64,000 nucleotides of DNA, taken from the NCBI GenBank assembly GCA_937900425.1, contig CALCDT010000156.1:16731-80730 (forward strand), given 5' to 3'. Position numbers and translations under genes: made by a program. Positions 36,793-44,945 of this stretch are shown piece after piece (the stretch's first letter is position 1; each line of letters starts with the position of its first letter). The notes beneath the pieces were generated by a model. It did no database searches and had not been told where the DNA came from. It saw only the letters and a program-made list of their open reading frames with translations. This stretch comes from an uncultured Alphaproteobacteria bacterium (GTDB taxonomy: Bacteria; Pseudomonadota; Alphaproteobacteria; Rhizobiales; Pleomorphomonadaceae).

Positions 36793-37403
36793 GTCTGTCG
36801 TCCTTGCGGCGCGGGCATGTCTTCGGGACCGGTCCGGGTGCCGGCGACGGCCCGGCATCCGGCCCGGTCGCCGCGGGCCAGCCTGACGGCGGCGATGATG
36901 AGGAGCACGGCGCCGGTGGCGACGAAGGCGACATGGGCCGCCGCCCAGAGCGCCTGAGGCAGGGCCAGCGGCGTGCGGAGCTGGGTCATGGCGCGCGAGT
37001 CCCGGATGAGGGACACCCAGGCGGTGTCGACCGCATACCAGGCGACCAGCGCGAAGAAGCCCGTCAGCGCCGCGAGCGCCAGGAGGTCTATGACCGCCTG
37101 AAGGCGCGCCGGCATCAGGCGCGTGAAGGAATCGACGCGGATGTGGGCGCGCTCGACGAGGCAGTAGGGGAAGGCCAGCGTGGAGCCGATGGCGAGCGCG
37201 TAGCTGCACAGTTCGTCGGTGACTCCGGTGGAGCCGCCGAGGATCTTGCGCACGAAGACCTCGACGCAGATCAGGCCCGCCGCCGCGATGATGATCAGGC
37301 CGCCGAGGATGGCGAGGCCGCGGGCGGCGAAGGCGGTGGCGCCGAGCAGGCCCGCGAGGCTCGCGGTCCCGGCCGGTCGCTTGTCGTCCGTGTCTTCTGT
37401 CAC
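36789..37403 (-). CDS. dctQ: TRAP transporter small permease (DctQ)
   Basis: A 204-residue four-helix membrane protein of the DctQ family, with ICVEVFVRKILGGSTGVTDELCSYAL and LVERAHIRVDSFTRLM as the conserved core. I chose the GTG at 37403 because a perfect GGAGG site precedes it by 8 bases; the ATG at 37454 has none and would add 17 residues. It bridges the large permease and the periplasmic binding protein. The C-terminal 25 residues are Arg/Pro-rich and cytoplasmic-looking. Confidence 0.88.
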   Translation of the reverse strand: MTEDTDDKRPAGTASLAGLLGATAFAARGLAILGGLIIIAAAGLICVEVFVRKILGGSTGVTDELCSYALAIGSTLAFPYCLVERAHIRVDSFTRLMPARLQAVIDLLALAALTGFFALVAWYAVDTAWVSLIRDSRAMTQLRTPLALPQALWAAAHVAFVATGAVLLIIAAVRLARGDRAGCRAVAGTRTGPEDMPAPQGRQT

Positions 37404-37548
37404 AGGCTTCACCTCCGGCCTGGTGTCGTCATGGGCGAGGAGATCTGGCGCCATCCGCGGCCGGACGGCGCCGACCCGCCGTTCGGCACCGGGCTCGCGA
37501 CACGATCGCGGGGCGAGGCCGGTCGCGGCCGCCGCCCCGCCACCATCG

Positions 37549-38595
37549 TCAGTCGGCCTTCAGGGCGAAGCCGACGGCCTTGCCGACGGTGTCGTTCCAT
37601 TCGGCGGCGCAGTCGCTGCCGCAGCGGGCGGCGAAGGCCGGCAGCACGCTCATCTCCATGATCTCGGCCCGCTGTTTCAGATCCTCGGCGCCGGGCTCGA
37701 CCACGGTCATCGAACCCTTCACGCCGAGATCGCAGGCGCCCTCGCCGGTGTTGCAGCTGATGCCCTCGGCGGTCGCCTCGGCGGCGAGCGTCCAGAGCGT
37801 GTCCTCCAGCTTGCCGTAGCCTTCTTCCAGCACGGCCTGCTGCTGCGGGGTGAGCGCGTTCCAGGCGTCGAGGTTGGCGCCCCAGTACTGGATCGCCCAG
37901 CCGAGGCTCATCGGATAGAGATGGCTCGTCACCTCGAACCACTTGGAGGTGTTGCCGGTCAGCGTTCCGGTGATGGCGCAGTCGATCACGCCGTTCTGCA
38001 GGGCCGGCACCGTGTCGCCGTAGGGGATGTTGACGGCGGTGGCGCCGGCGCCGGCGACGAAGTCGGTGAGCGCCTGGTTGTAGACGCGGATCTTCCTGCC
38101 CTTGAGGTCGGCGAGGCCGGAAAGCGGCTTGGAGCACCAGATCGCCTGGGGCGGATTGGCGCCGAGGGCAAGCAGCTTGATGCCGAACTTGTCGCGCAGG
38201 GTCGCGTCGAGCACCGGACGATAGGCGGCGCAGGCGGCACGCGCCTCGTCGAGGCTGCCGGTGAGACCGGGAAGATCGCAGCCCTCGAATTTCGGCTCGT
38301 CACGGACCGCCTGGGTGAGGCCGCCGCTGGCGAAGGTGATCGCCCCGCTCGACAGCATGCGGATCACTTCCGGCCCCGAGACGCCGAGCTGGTCGGCGGA
38401 GACGAGATCGACCTTGATCGCACCGTCGGACAGTGCCGGGAGCGTCTCGCCGAAGAAGGGAATTTCGCCCCGGGTGTGGAGGATGTTCTGGATCGGCTGC
38501 CCGACCACCTTGAGCGTGACGGACGGCTCGGCGGCGGCCGCAGGAAGGGCGACGCCGACCGCGAGAAGGCCACCGATCACTCGTGCGAATTTCAT
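37549..38595 (-). CDS. dctP: TRAP transporter periplasmic solute-binding protein (DctP)
   Basis: A 348-residue DctP-family binding protein with a signal peptide (FARVIGGLLAVGVALPAAAA). The ATG at 38595 follows AAGGGGA and starts the signal peptide; a longer frame upstream is not credible. It contains the family helix DLKGRKIRVYNQALTDF, in which the arginine normally contacts a carboxylate on the ligand. The mature protein has several cysteines (CDLPG, CAAY, CSKPL, CDCAIT-type spacing, CNTGEGACD, CGSDC), unusually many for the family. It heads the TRAP operon. Confidence 0.9.
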   Translation of the reverse strand: MKFARVIGGLLAVGVALPAAAAEPSVTLKVVGQPIQNILHTRGEIPFFGETLPALSDGAIKVDLVSADQLGVSGPEVIRMLSSGAITFASGGLTQAVRDEPKFEGCDLPGLTGSLDEARAACAAYRPVLDATLRDKFGIKLLALGANPPQAIWCSKPLSGLADLKGRKIRVYNQALTDFVAGAGATAVNIPYGDTVPALQNGVIDCAITGTLTGNTSKWFEVTSHLYPMSLGWAIQYWGANLDAWNALTPQQQAVLEEGYGKLEDTLWTLAAEATAEGISCNTGEGACDLGVKGSMTVVEPGAEDLKQRAEIMEMSVLPAFAARCGSDCAAEWNDTVGKAVGFALKAD

Positions 38596-38701
38596 GATCT
38601 CGATCCCCTTGAAGGCGAAGCCGGCGGCCCGAGCGGCCGACCGCGCGACTGGAACTACCGGCCCCCCCGGCGCGATGAAGACGCTGCGGCGGGCCGTGGC
38701 T

Positions 38702-38724
38702 TTGAGAAACTTTCGTTTCTTCAA
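38702..38724. promoter_or_regulatory. Candidate RpiR operator upstream of dctP
   Basis: An inverted repeat, TTGAGAAAC then a short spacer and GTTTCTTCAA (arms match except for one bulged base). It lies about 107 bases before the dctP start codon, between the RpiR gene and the TRAP operon. A related GAAAGT/ACTTTC repeat lies before the RpiR gene itself. Confidence 0.4.
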
Positions 38725-38847
38725 TTGAGGGTCACGATACGATCGTTTCACGGCATTGCAAGGCCGTTCGCCCGGAAAAACGCCGCCGGAACGCGCATGC
38801 GAACAATATGTGCAAATGCCTCGGGGGATTGCCGAAGGCTGCGGCAG

Positions 38848-39687
38848 TCAGAGCTCTACGAGGGCGTCGTTGAGGGCTTCGATCCCGCGCAGCCGCTCGC
38901 GGCCGGCGCGGCCGGCGCGGGCGATCGTCTCGTCGGCGAGAAGCTGGCACACCGCCATCACCGCGACGTGGTTGAACAGCGGCCCGATCGGCGAGGTCTC
39001 GCAGCGCAGCTGCCAGGAGACGCCGGGATGCGGCGGGGCGCTCTCGTCGGTGACGTAGACGAGGCGGGCGCCGCTGCGCTCGATCTGGTCGAGAACCGGG
39101 CCGAGGCTGACGGGCCGGCGCCGCAGGCCGAAGACGATGACGACGTCCGCCGGCGCGACGCTGACGAGGTGCTCGCCCATCGTCTGGCCGCCGCCGGGAA
39201 TGACGCTTATGGAATCAAGGACCTGCAGCAACTGCCAGCCGACGTAGGCGGCGAAGGCGTGGCTGGCGCGGTAGCCGACGACCCAGACCCGCCGCGCCGA
39301 CAGCAGCGCGTCGGCGATCGCCGCGATCGTGGTGTCGTCGATGGCGCTCAAGGTGCGCTGCAGATTTTCCACGGTGCGGGCGAACTGCGATTCCAGCGAG
39401 GTACGCTCGTTGGCCAGCGTCCGGCTCGCGAGATACAGCCGCGACCCGGTCGCCTTCTCCTCGCGGGCATGGCGGCGGGCCTCCTCGAAGGAGGAATAGC
39501 CGAGCTTGCGGACGAAGCGGGAGATCGTCGCCTTCGAGACGCCGGCGAGCGCGGCAAGCTCTCCGGACGAGTAGCTGGCGAGATCGCCGGGGAAATCGCA
39601 CAGCATGTTGCCGAGCTTGCGCTCGGCCGGATGCAGCGTCGGCAGCGCCTGGTTGACCCGCCCGAGAAACGATCTGTCGCCCTGCAT
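38848..39687 (-). CDS. MurR/RpiR-family transcriptional regulator
   Basis: A 279-residue regulator. The N-terminal helix-turn-helix domain has LASYSSGELAALAGVSKATISRFVRKLGYSSFEEARR, spread over residues about 40-75. A SIS sugar-phosphate-binding-like domain follows at about 120-250 (VWVVGYRASHAFAAYV, ADVVIVFGLRRRP). It is the likely ligand-responsive regulator of the TRAP operon directly downstream. The ATG at 39687 gives the usual family N-terminus; a GTG at 39714 would add nine residues. Confidence 0.88.
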   Translation of the reverse strand: MQGDRSFLGRVNQALPTLHPAERKLGNMLCDFPGDLASYSSGELAALAGVSKATISRFVRKLGYSSFEEARRHAREEKATGSRLYLASRTLANERTSLESQFARTVENLQRTLSAIDDTTIAAIADALLSARRVWVVGYRASHAFAAYVGWQLLQVLDSISVIPGGGQTMGEHLVSVAPADVVIVFGLRRRPVSLGPVLDQIERSGARLVYVTDESAPPHPGVSWQLRCETSPIGPLFNHVAVMAVCQLLADETIARAGRAGRERLRGIEALNDALVEL

Positions 39688-39741
39688 GGCACCGTCATGA
39701 AATGAATGTTTCACAACCCATGCATTTCAGGCGGCGCCGGC

Positions 39742-39757
39742 ACTTTCAAGCGAAAGT
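39742..39757. promoter_or_regulatory. Inverted repeat upstream of the RpiR gene
   Basis: ACTTTC-aagc-GAAAGT, a perfect 6-base-arm palindrome 54 bases before the preferred RpiR start. It shares the GAAA/TTTC theme with the repeat before dctP and may be an autoregulatory operator. Confidence 0.35.
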
Positions 39758-39840
39758 TTCGGGCGGGCGGGGGAGCGTCCGGCCGCCCCCCCTTCGCCGG
39801 ACCGGGGCGACCGCCCTGCCCGGCCCGGCCGGCGAACCGT

Positions 39841-40674
39841 TCAAATCCTGCCGAGCCCGTCACCGCGGCAGGGATAGCGGCGCTCGCTGCCGTCTTCGCC
39901 GAGGCGGGCGAGGCCGGTGGCGACGAGGGTATCGAGCACCTCGCGCACCCGCTCGCGGCGCTTCGGCGGATTGCGGCCGTCGAACACGGCGGCGAGCGCC
40001 TCGGCCGGCGTCGGCGCCGGCGATTTTGCAAGCAGGTCGCGGACGAGGCGGATCTGGTCGAGGCCGTCGGCCGGCCATTTCGGCTTCTCGGCGACCACCG
40101 GGACGGAGACGTCGAGGCTGCCGACGTGGTCGTCCGCTGGCTTTGGCACCTTGGCGCCGAGTTTCGGGATCTGGTAGTCCGGCCGCAGCCAGCGCACGAG
40201 GCCGTGCTTTTCCTCCGCCGCCCGCTCCTGGTCGAGCGCGACGAGCCGCGACAGCAGCTCCTCCTCGGCGGCCTCCTGCTCCGGCGTCTTGTGCGGCGAG
40301 GGCAGCGTCGCCCCCGGCCTGCCGACGTGGGCGGGGGCGAGATCGTCCCAGCCGTAGGCGGCAAGCACCGCGCGGTCGATGTCGTCGTGGATTTCCTTCA
40401 GCACCGAGACCAGTCCGGCCTCGTGGACGTCGCGCTCCTTGGCCGAAAGCGGCGGCACCTCGCAGCCGTTCTCCAGCTCGCGCAGCCGCTCCGGCGCGTT
40501 GTGGAGCCCGGTCATGGTCAGGAACTCGTGCGCCGCCAGACGCTCCTTGCGGAAGGCGTCGAGGCGCTCGCCGAGTTCGCGCAGGCGATCTTGCTGCGCG
40601 AACAGCGGGTCCCCGACAGGCTTCGAACCGGTGACCTCTGCCCGCGGCCTTCGCACGGCTCCATGCCGCGCCAC
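39841..40674 (-). pseudogene. C-terminal remnant of a large DNA methyltransferase
   Basis: Up to 277 residues that match only the C-terminal end of large class I SAM-dependent DNA methyltransferases of the YeeA/MmeI-like type. Recognisable pieces are LTMTGLHNAPERLRELE, AVLAAYGWDDL and LVALDQERAAEEKHGLVRWLRPDYQ. The methylase core with its SAM and NPPY motifs is absent. The first 25 residues of the frame are not protein-like: they read through a tRNA 3'-end-like stretch at 40612-40642. I therefore call a truncated gene left at a recombination boundary rather than a working enzyme. Confidence 0.72.
40612..40642 (-). pseudogene. tRNA 3'-end-like fragment fused to the methyltransferase remnant
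   Basis: Read on the reverse strand, these 31 bases match the variable loop and T-arm of tRNA-Arg(CCG) (GAGGTCAC, GGTTCGAA, CCTGTCGGG) with about six differences. One T-stem pair is lost. It has no 5' half and cannot be a working tRNA. Confidence 0.5.
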
Positions 40675-40762
40675 ACCCCCGCCACTTCCCCCTTTGCCTC
40701 GGCCGCGAAACCGGCTATAGGGGTCACCTGTCCACGGCGGTTCAAGCTCGTCGCCCAGAGTT

Positions 40763-40806
40763 GCACCCGTAGCTCAGCTGGATAGAGTGCTGCCCTCCGA
40801 AGGCAG
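40763..40806 (+). pseudogene. 5' half of tRNA-Arg(CCG)
   Basis: Bases 1-44 of a tRNA-Arg: acceptor strand GCACCCG, D-arm GCTCAGCTGGATAGAG, and a complete anticodon arm CTGCC-CTCCGAA-GGCAG with anticodon CCG. The T-arm and acceptor 3' strand are missing, replaced by unrelated sequence. It is a truncated relic of the tRNA that is intact 132 bases downstream. Confidence 0.85.
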
Positions 40807-40905
40807 GTGTCAAGTCGGTTTGGGCAAGGAAGGAGACGAAAATAGGCAGTAAGAACAAGGATTTGCGAGGTCCGCGTTCTTGTCTTTTAACTCGCAAAAA
40901 GTTCA

Positions 40906-41019
<114 letters not shown>

Positions 41020-41180
41020 TCACAGTCGCTTCGACGATCAGACCAAGGAAAGTTCTGCGCTTGCGAACCTCCTGGCAGCGGTCGTGAAGCGCTTGACAAT
41101 GGAGAGCTGAATCGTCGCTTGAAGGCAGTGCGAGGGCCGACCCGTTTACGCACCTGCCCGCTGCATTCTTGCGTTGCGGA

Positions 41181-41202
41181 AATAGCTATTTTAGCTACTA
41201 TT
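41181..41202. promoter_or_regulatory. Palindromic operator candidate before the antitoxin gene
   Basis: Two copies of the palindrome TAGCTA separated by TTT, flanked by AATA and TATT so that the whole site is nearly symmetric. It lies 29 bases before the Phd-type gene in an AT-rich patch. Phd/YefM proteins bind short paired palindromes of this kind to repress their own operon. Confidence 0.5.
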
Positions 41203-41230
41203 CCGTGGCTCCAACTAGAGATTGCGCGCG

Positions 41231-41431
41231 ATGAAAAGAATGTCCGCGAAAGAAGCCAAGAACAGCTTCGGGATGCTGATCGATTATGCTCGGGCGGAAC
41301 CAGTGCAGGTCGAGAAGCACGGACGGCCGGTCGTAGTTGTTATGAGTGTGGAGGAGTTCCGACGGCTCACTCCGCGGGCGAACAGTGAGAAGGCCAAGGT
41401 TATTGGCCATCTTGCGCCGGGGAGGCCATAA
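41231..41431 (+). CDS. Phd/YefM-family antitoxin-like protein without a toxin gene
   Basis: A 66-residue Phd/YefM-type protein with the typical SAKEAKNSFGMLIDYARAEPVQVEKHGRPVVVVMSVEEFRRL fold signature, split here over residues 4-47. The start is the ATG at 41231. No RelE-, Doc- or VapC-like toxin gene follows; instead, six bases after its stop, the cytosine methylase gene of a restriction-like operon starts. It may be a stranded antitoxin or may serve as transcriptional controller of that operon through the palindromic site upstream. Confidence 0.82.
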   Translation: MKRMSAKEAKNSFGMLIDYARAEPVQVEKHGRPVVVVMSVEEFRRLTPRANSEKAKVIGHLAPGRP

Positions 41432-41437
41432 TCGAGG

Positions 41438-43048
41438 ATGTACGTCAAAGGGGGGCAAATACTGGCGGAATCGTCCTTGAGCGCCCGGCGAACTGGGTCC
41501 AGACAATCGGATGCGTACCCGGTCGTTGACCTCTTTGCTGGCCCAGGGGGGCTCGGAGAGGGCTTCGCATCCTCACTAGATGACAAGCAACGCCATCGCT
41601 TCCGCAGCATCGTATCGATCGAGCGCGATGCGTTTTCGCACCAGACATTGCTGCTCAGGCACTTCTTTCGGCACTTTCCCGACGGTGAGGTCCCGGATGA
41701 TTACTATGGCTTTCTAGCAGGACGGATCACGCAAGCCGACCTCTTCGCTCGCCATCCGGCCGCTTATGCAGATGCCAAGCTGAGCGCCCTGCGAATATCG
41801 CTGGGCATGGAGTCGCATGGAGAGGTGCGGCAGATCATTCGACAGCGCCTCGCAGGTAACGAGCATTGGGCGCTAGTCGGCGGTCCCCCGTGCCAAGCTT
41901 ATTCTCTGGTCGGCCGGGCACGGATGAAGGGCGATCCGAAATTCGAGCTGGACGAGAAGCACACCCTCTATCTCGAATATCTTCGAATCATTGCCGACCA
42001 CCGGCCGCCGATCTTCGTCATGGAGAACGTGAAGGGACTGCTATCAGCCACCATCGAGGGCAAGTCCGCCATCAACCGCATAGTTCGCGACCTACAGCAG
42101 CCGGCGACTGCTATCCCGGACGCGCCGGTCGACCTTGCATACCGCCTCTATTCTCTGACGGAAGACGAAATGGCCGAGGGCGAGGTTGATCCCCGGTTGT
42201 TTCTTGTGCGCGCGGAGGACCACGGCATTCCGCAAGCGAGGCACCGGATGTTCATCGTCGGCATCCGCAGTGATCTGAAGGTTCGGCCCTCCACTTTGCG
42301 GAAGATGGCTGCACCGACAGTACGCGACACGATCGGCTCTCTTCCCCCCATCCGAAGCGGTCTGTCGAAGGAGAAAGACAGTCGGGATGCTTGGCTGGGC
42401 GCCATCCGGCAGATTTCCAGTATGAATATCCGCGGCCAGCTCAACGGCGCGGCCTATGCGGGGCAGGTGGCGCGGAGGCTCAGATTCGAGAAGCTTATCG
42501 AGGTGCCTTCGCCGCGCTCCACCTCGTCCACTCGTTATGTGGTGCGACGCCCGAACCATGACGTGCTGCGCAGTCTTTATGACGAACGCCTGCCGGTCCT
42601 GACCGGGCACGAGGCGCGCAGCCACATGGCGTCCGACCTTCGCCGCTACCTCTATGCGGCCACCTTCGCTCAGGAGACCGGACGCAGTCCGAAGCTGGCA
42701 GACTTCCCCACCAATCTCCTTCCCGCTCACCAGAATGTCGAGGAAGGCCGCAGTGGCAAGATGTTCTCCGACCGCTTCCGGGTCCAGCTTGCGGCTCAGG
42801 TATCGACGACGGTCACTTCGCACATTTCCAAGGATGGCCACTATTTCATTCACTATGACCCTGCGCAGTGCCGGAGCCTGACTGTGCGCGAAGCGGCTCG
42901 TCTTCAGACTTTTCCGGACAACTATTTCTTCGCCGGACCTCGCACCGAGCAGTATCATCAGGTCGGCAATGCAGTGCCCCCGAAACTTGCGCAGCAGATC
43001 GCTGAGATTGTCGCCGAGGTACTCGACTCCATCCGGGGCGGCCGATGA
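41438..43048 (+). CDS. dcm: DNA (cytosine-5) methyltransferase
   Basis: A 536-residue C5-cytosine methylase. Ordered motifs: I DLFAGPGGLGEGF near residue 31, IV with the catalytic cysteine GGPPCQAYS near 152, VI MENVKGL near 198, VIII IPQARHRMFIVG, a long target-recognition region (about 290-440), IX REAARLQTFPDNYFF and X QVGNAVPPKLAQQIA. The enzyme should protect the element's DNA at an unknown recognition sequence. It starts a six-gene operon with overlapping ends; its stop overlaps the vsr start. Confidence 0.93.
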   Translation: MYVKGGQILAESSLSARRTGSRQSDAYPVVDLFAGPGGLGEGFASSLDDKQRHRFRSIVSIERDAFSHQTLLLRHFFRHFPDGEVPDDYYGFLAGRITQADLFARHPAAYADAKLSALRISLGMESHGEVRQIIRQRLAGNEHWALVGGPPCQAYSLVGRARMKGDPKFELDEKHTLYLEYLRIIADHRPPIFVMENVKGLLSATIEGKSAINRIVRDLQQPATAIPDAPVDLAYRLYSLTEDEMAEGEVDPRLFLVRAEDHGIPQARHRMFIVGIRSDLKVRPSTLRKMAAPTVRDTIGSLPPIRSGLSKEKDSRDAWLGAIRQISSMNIRGQLNGAAYAGQVARRLRFEKLIEVPSPRSTSSTRYVVRRPNHDVLRSLYDERLPVLTGHEARSHMASDLRRYLYAATFAQETGRSPKLADFPTNLLPAHQNVEEGRSGKMFSDRFRVQLAAQVSTTVTSHISKDGHYFIHYDPAQCRSLTVREAARLQTFPDNYFFAGPRTEQYHQVGNAVPPKLAQQIAEIVAEVLDSIRGGR

Positions 43049-43467
43049 TGGCGGACACTCTCACCAGCGAGCGGCGCAGTTGGAACATGTCGCGGATCAG
43101 GGGCCGGGACACCGCACCGGAGATGCTTCTGCGGTCTCTGCTCCACCGCGCCGGCTTCCGTTTCCGGCTTCATGCGAAGCAGCTACCCGGCCGGCCCGAT
43201 GTGGTCCTGCCCAGATACCGGACCGCGATTTTCGTGCACGGCTGCTTCTGGCACCGACATCCCGGCTGCCGGAACGCGACCTCACCCACGACACGCCGCG
43301 AATTCTGGCAGGAGAAATTCGAGGGCAATGTCAGCCGCGATGCCCGTAACAGGGCCGCGCTCGAAGCCGCAGGCTGGACAGTCCTGACCGTGTGGGAGTG
43401 CGAGCTGAAGGCCGACGCGGAGGGTGTGGTCCGGCGCCTCGCCTGCGAGCTGAAAGGCGAGATCTGA
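43045..43467 (+). CDS. vsr: Very short patch repair endonuclease (Vsr)
   Basis: A 140-residue Vsr nickase. It has the family's RSWNMSRIRGRDTAPEMLLRSLLH start, the active-site GRPDVVLPRYR, and the zinc site FVHGCFWHRHPGCR. Such enzymes nick at T-G mismatches that arise by deamination of methylated cytosine, and are nearly always encoded with a C5-methylase, as here. In the restriction-like clusters with GHKL ATPases a Vsr may instead be the DNA-cutting component. The start is the ATG at 43045 or 43048. Confidence 0.93.
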   Translation: MMADTLTSERRSWNMSRIRGRDTAPEMLLRSLLHRAGFRFRLHAKQLPGRPDVVLPRYRTAIFVHGCFWHRHPGCRNATSPTTRREFWQEKFEGNVSRDARNRAALEAAGWTVLTVWECELKADAEGVVRRLACELKGEI

Positions 43468-44945
43468 TGGCGAGGGCGCGCCATCTGCCTCCCAGCGCCG
43501 CCAGCCTGACGGCATCCCTCCGCGATCTCGGCTATTCACTCGAAACCGCCGTTGCCGACCTGATCGACAACAGCATCTCAGCCGACGCGACCGATATCCA
43601 GATCTTCTGCGACATCAGCCGCACCGCGCCGGCGCTCGTCATCGCGGACAACGGCCGCGGCATGACAGAAGATGAGGTAATCGCGGCGATGCGCCACGGC
43701 GCCACCGACCCGCGCAAGGAGCGAGGCCCGAAGGACCTAGGGCGCTTCGGCCTCGGCCTCAAGACCGCGTCGTTCTCGCAGTGCCGCCGGCTGACCGTGA
43801 TCAGCGCCGTGAAGGGCGCACGGGCCGGCGCCGAATGGAGCCTCGCCCGGATCGAGGAGGACGACGATTGGTTCATATCCGTTCTCGAGCCCGACGAAAT
43901 TGCGGAGCAGCCCTTCATCGAAACGCTCGGCGATACCGGCACATTGGTCATCTGGCGCGACCTTGACCGACTGCTCGAGGATGAGACCGGGCAGAAGCGG
44001 GACGAGATCGTCAACGAGAAGCTGGTCGTTGTCGAAAGGCACCTGTCGCTCGTCTTCCACCGCTTTCTCGCGGGTGAGGTGAAAGGGCGGCGGAAGCTGA
44101 GCATCCGCATCAACGGCCACCCGGTCGCCGCCTTCGATCCCTTCTGCCGCAAGAACGAGGCGACTCAGATGCTTCGAGAGGAGAAGGTCTGGGTCGGGGA
44201 TGTGTCCGTCGTACTGCAGCCTTACATCCTGCCTCACCACAGCCGGCTCTCGACGTCAGAGTACGACTATTATCAGGACCGCAGCGACTTCATCTCCAAC
44301 CAGGGCGCCTACGTCTATCGGAACGGCCGCCTAATGGCCTGGGGTGACTGGTTCCGGCTGGTGCCCAAGGGCGAGGCGACCAAGCTGGCGCGAGTCCAGA
44401 TCGATTTTCCGAACAGCCTGGATGAAGCCTGGACCATCGACATCAAGAAGTCGCGCGCCCGGCCGCCGCACGCCGTGCGCGAACGCCTGCGGCAGATCAT
44501 CAGCCAGATCACCGCCCGCAGCGTCACCGTCCATCGGGGTCGCGGCCAGAAACTGTTCCAGGAGAGCCAAGCTCCGTTGTGGGAACGCTATGCCGATCAT
44601 AGTGGTATCCGGTTTGCGATCAACACGGAGCATCCACTGATCGCGTCCTTCGGCGCCCGACTGTCACCCGACGATGCCGCCTCATTGCGCGTACTGCTCG
44701 ATTCAATTGCCACCGCCCTGCCGGTCGAGATGATCTACTCGGATTATTCGACGCATCCGCGCGAGGTGAGCCAGACGGCCGCGGACCCGGAGCAGACCTT
44801 GGATCGGCTGAAGAGCCTCAAGCAGGTGCTCTACGGAGACGGGCCGGGCGACCCGCAGGCATTCCTCCAGATCGTGCGATCGACACGCCTCTTCGACGGG
44901 CAGATTGAGACGGCCGAGAAATTCATCGCAGAGGCTTTCGCATGA
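43467..44945 (+). CDS. GHKL ATPase (MORC/MutL-like) of restriction-type system
   Basis: A 492-residue protein with an N-terminal GHKL ATPase domain: ETAVADLIDNSISADAT (N-box), VIADNGRGM (G1), and GRFGLGLKTASFSQ (G2 lid). The remainder (about 200-490) is an alpha/beta transducer-like region and a helical tail with no further recognised domain. Prokaryotic MORC-like ATPases of this kind occur with methylases, Vsr, Z1 and PD-(D/E)XK proteins in restriction-like systems. The ATG at 43467 overlaps the vsr stop (TGATG); the longer frame upstream is a shadow of vsr. Confidence 0.87.
   Translation: MARARHLPPSAASLTASLRDLGYSLETAVADLIDNSISADATDIQIFCDISRTAPALVIADNGRGMTEDEVIAAMRHGATDPRKERGPKDLGRFGLGLKTASFSQCRRLTVISAVKGARAGAEWSLARIEEDDDWFISVLEPDEIAEQPFIETLGDTGTLVIWRDLDRLLEDETGQKRDEIVNEKLVVVERHLSLVFHRFLAGEVKGRRKLSIRINGHPVAAFDPFCRKNEATQMLREEKVWVGDVSVVLQPYILPHHSRLSTSEYDYYQDRSDFISNQGAYVYRNGRLMAWGDWFRLVPKGEATKLARVQIDFPNSLDEAWTIDIKKSRARPPHAVRERLRQIISQITARSVTVHRGRGQKLFQESQAPLWERYADHSGIRFAINTEHPLIASFGARLSPDDAASLRVLLDSIATALPVEMIYSDYSTHPREVSQTAADPEQTLDRLKSLKQVLYGDGPGDPQAFLQIVRSTRLFDGQIETAEKFIAEAFA

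Noticed and set aside
40763..40806. First tRNA-Arg copy as a functional tRNA
   Set aside because: It lacks the T-arm and acceptor 3' strand; sequence after the anticodon arm does not fold into a tRNA.
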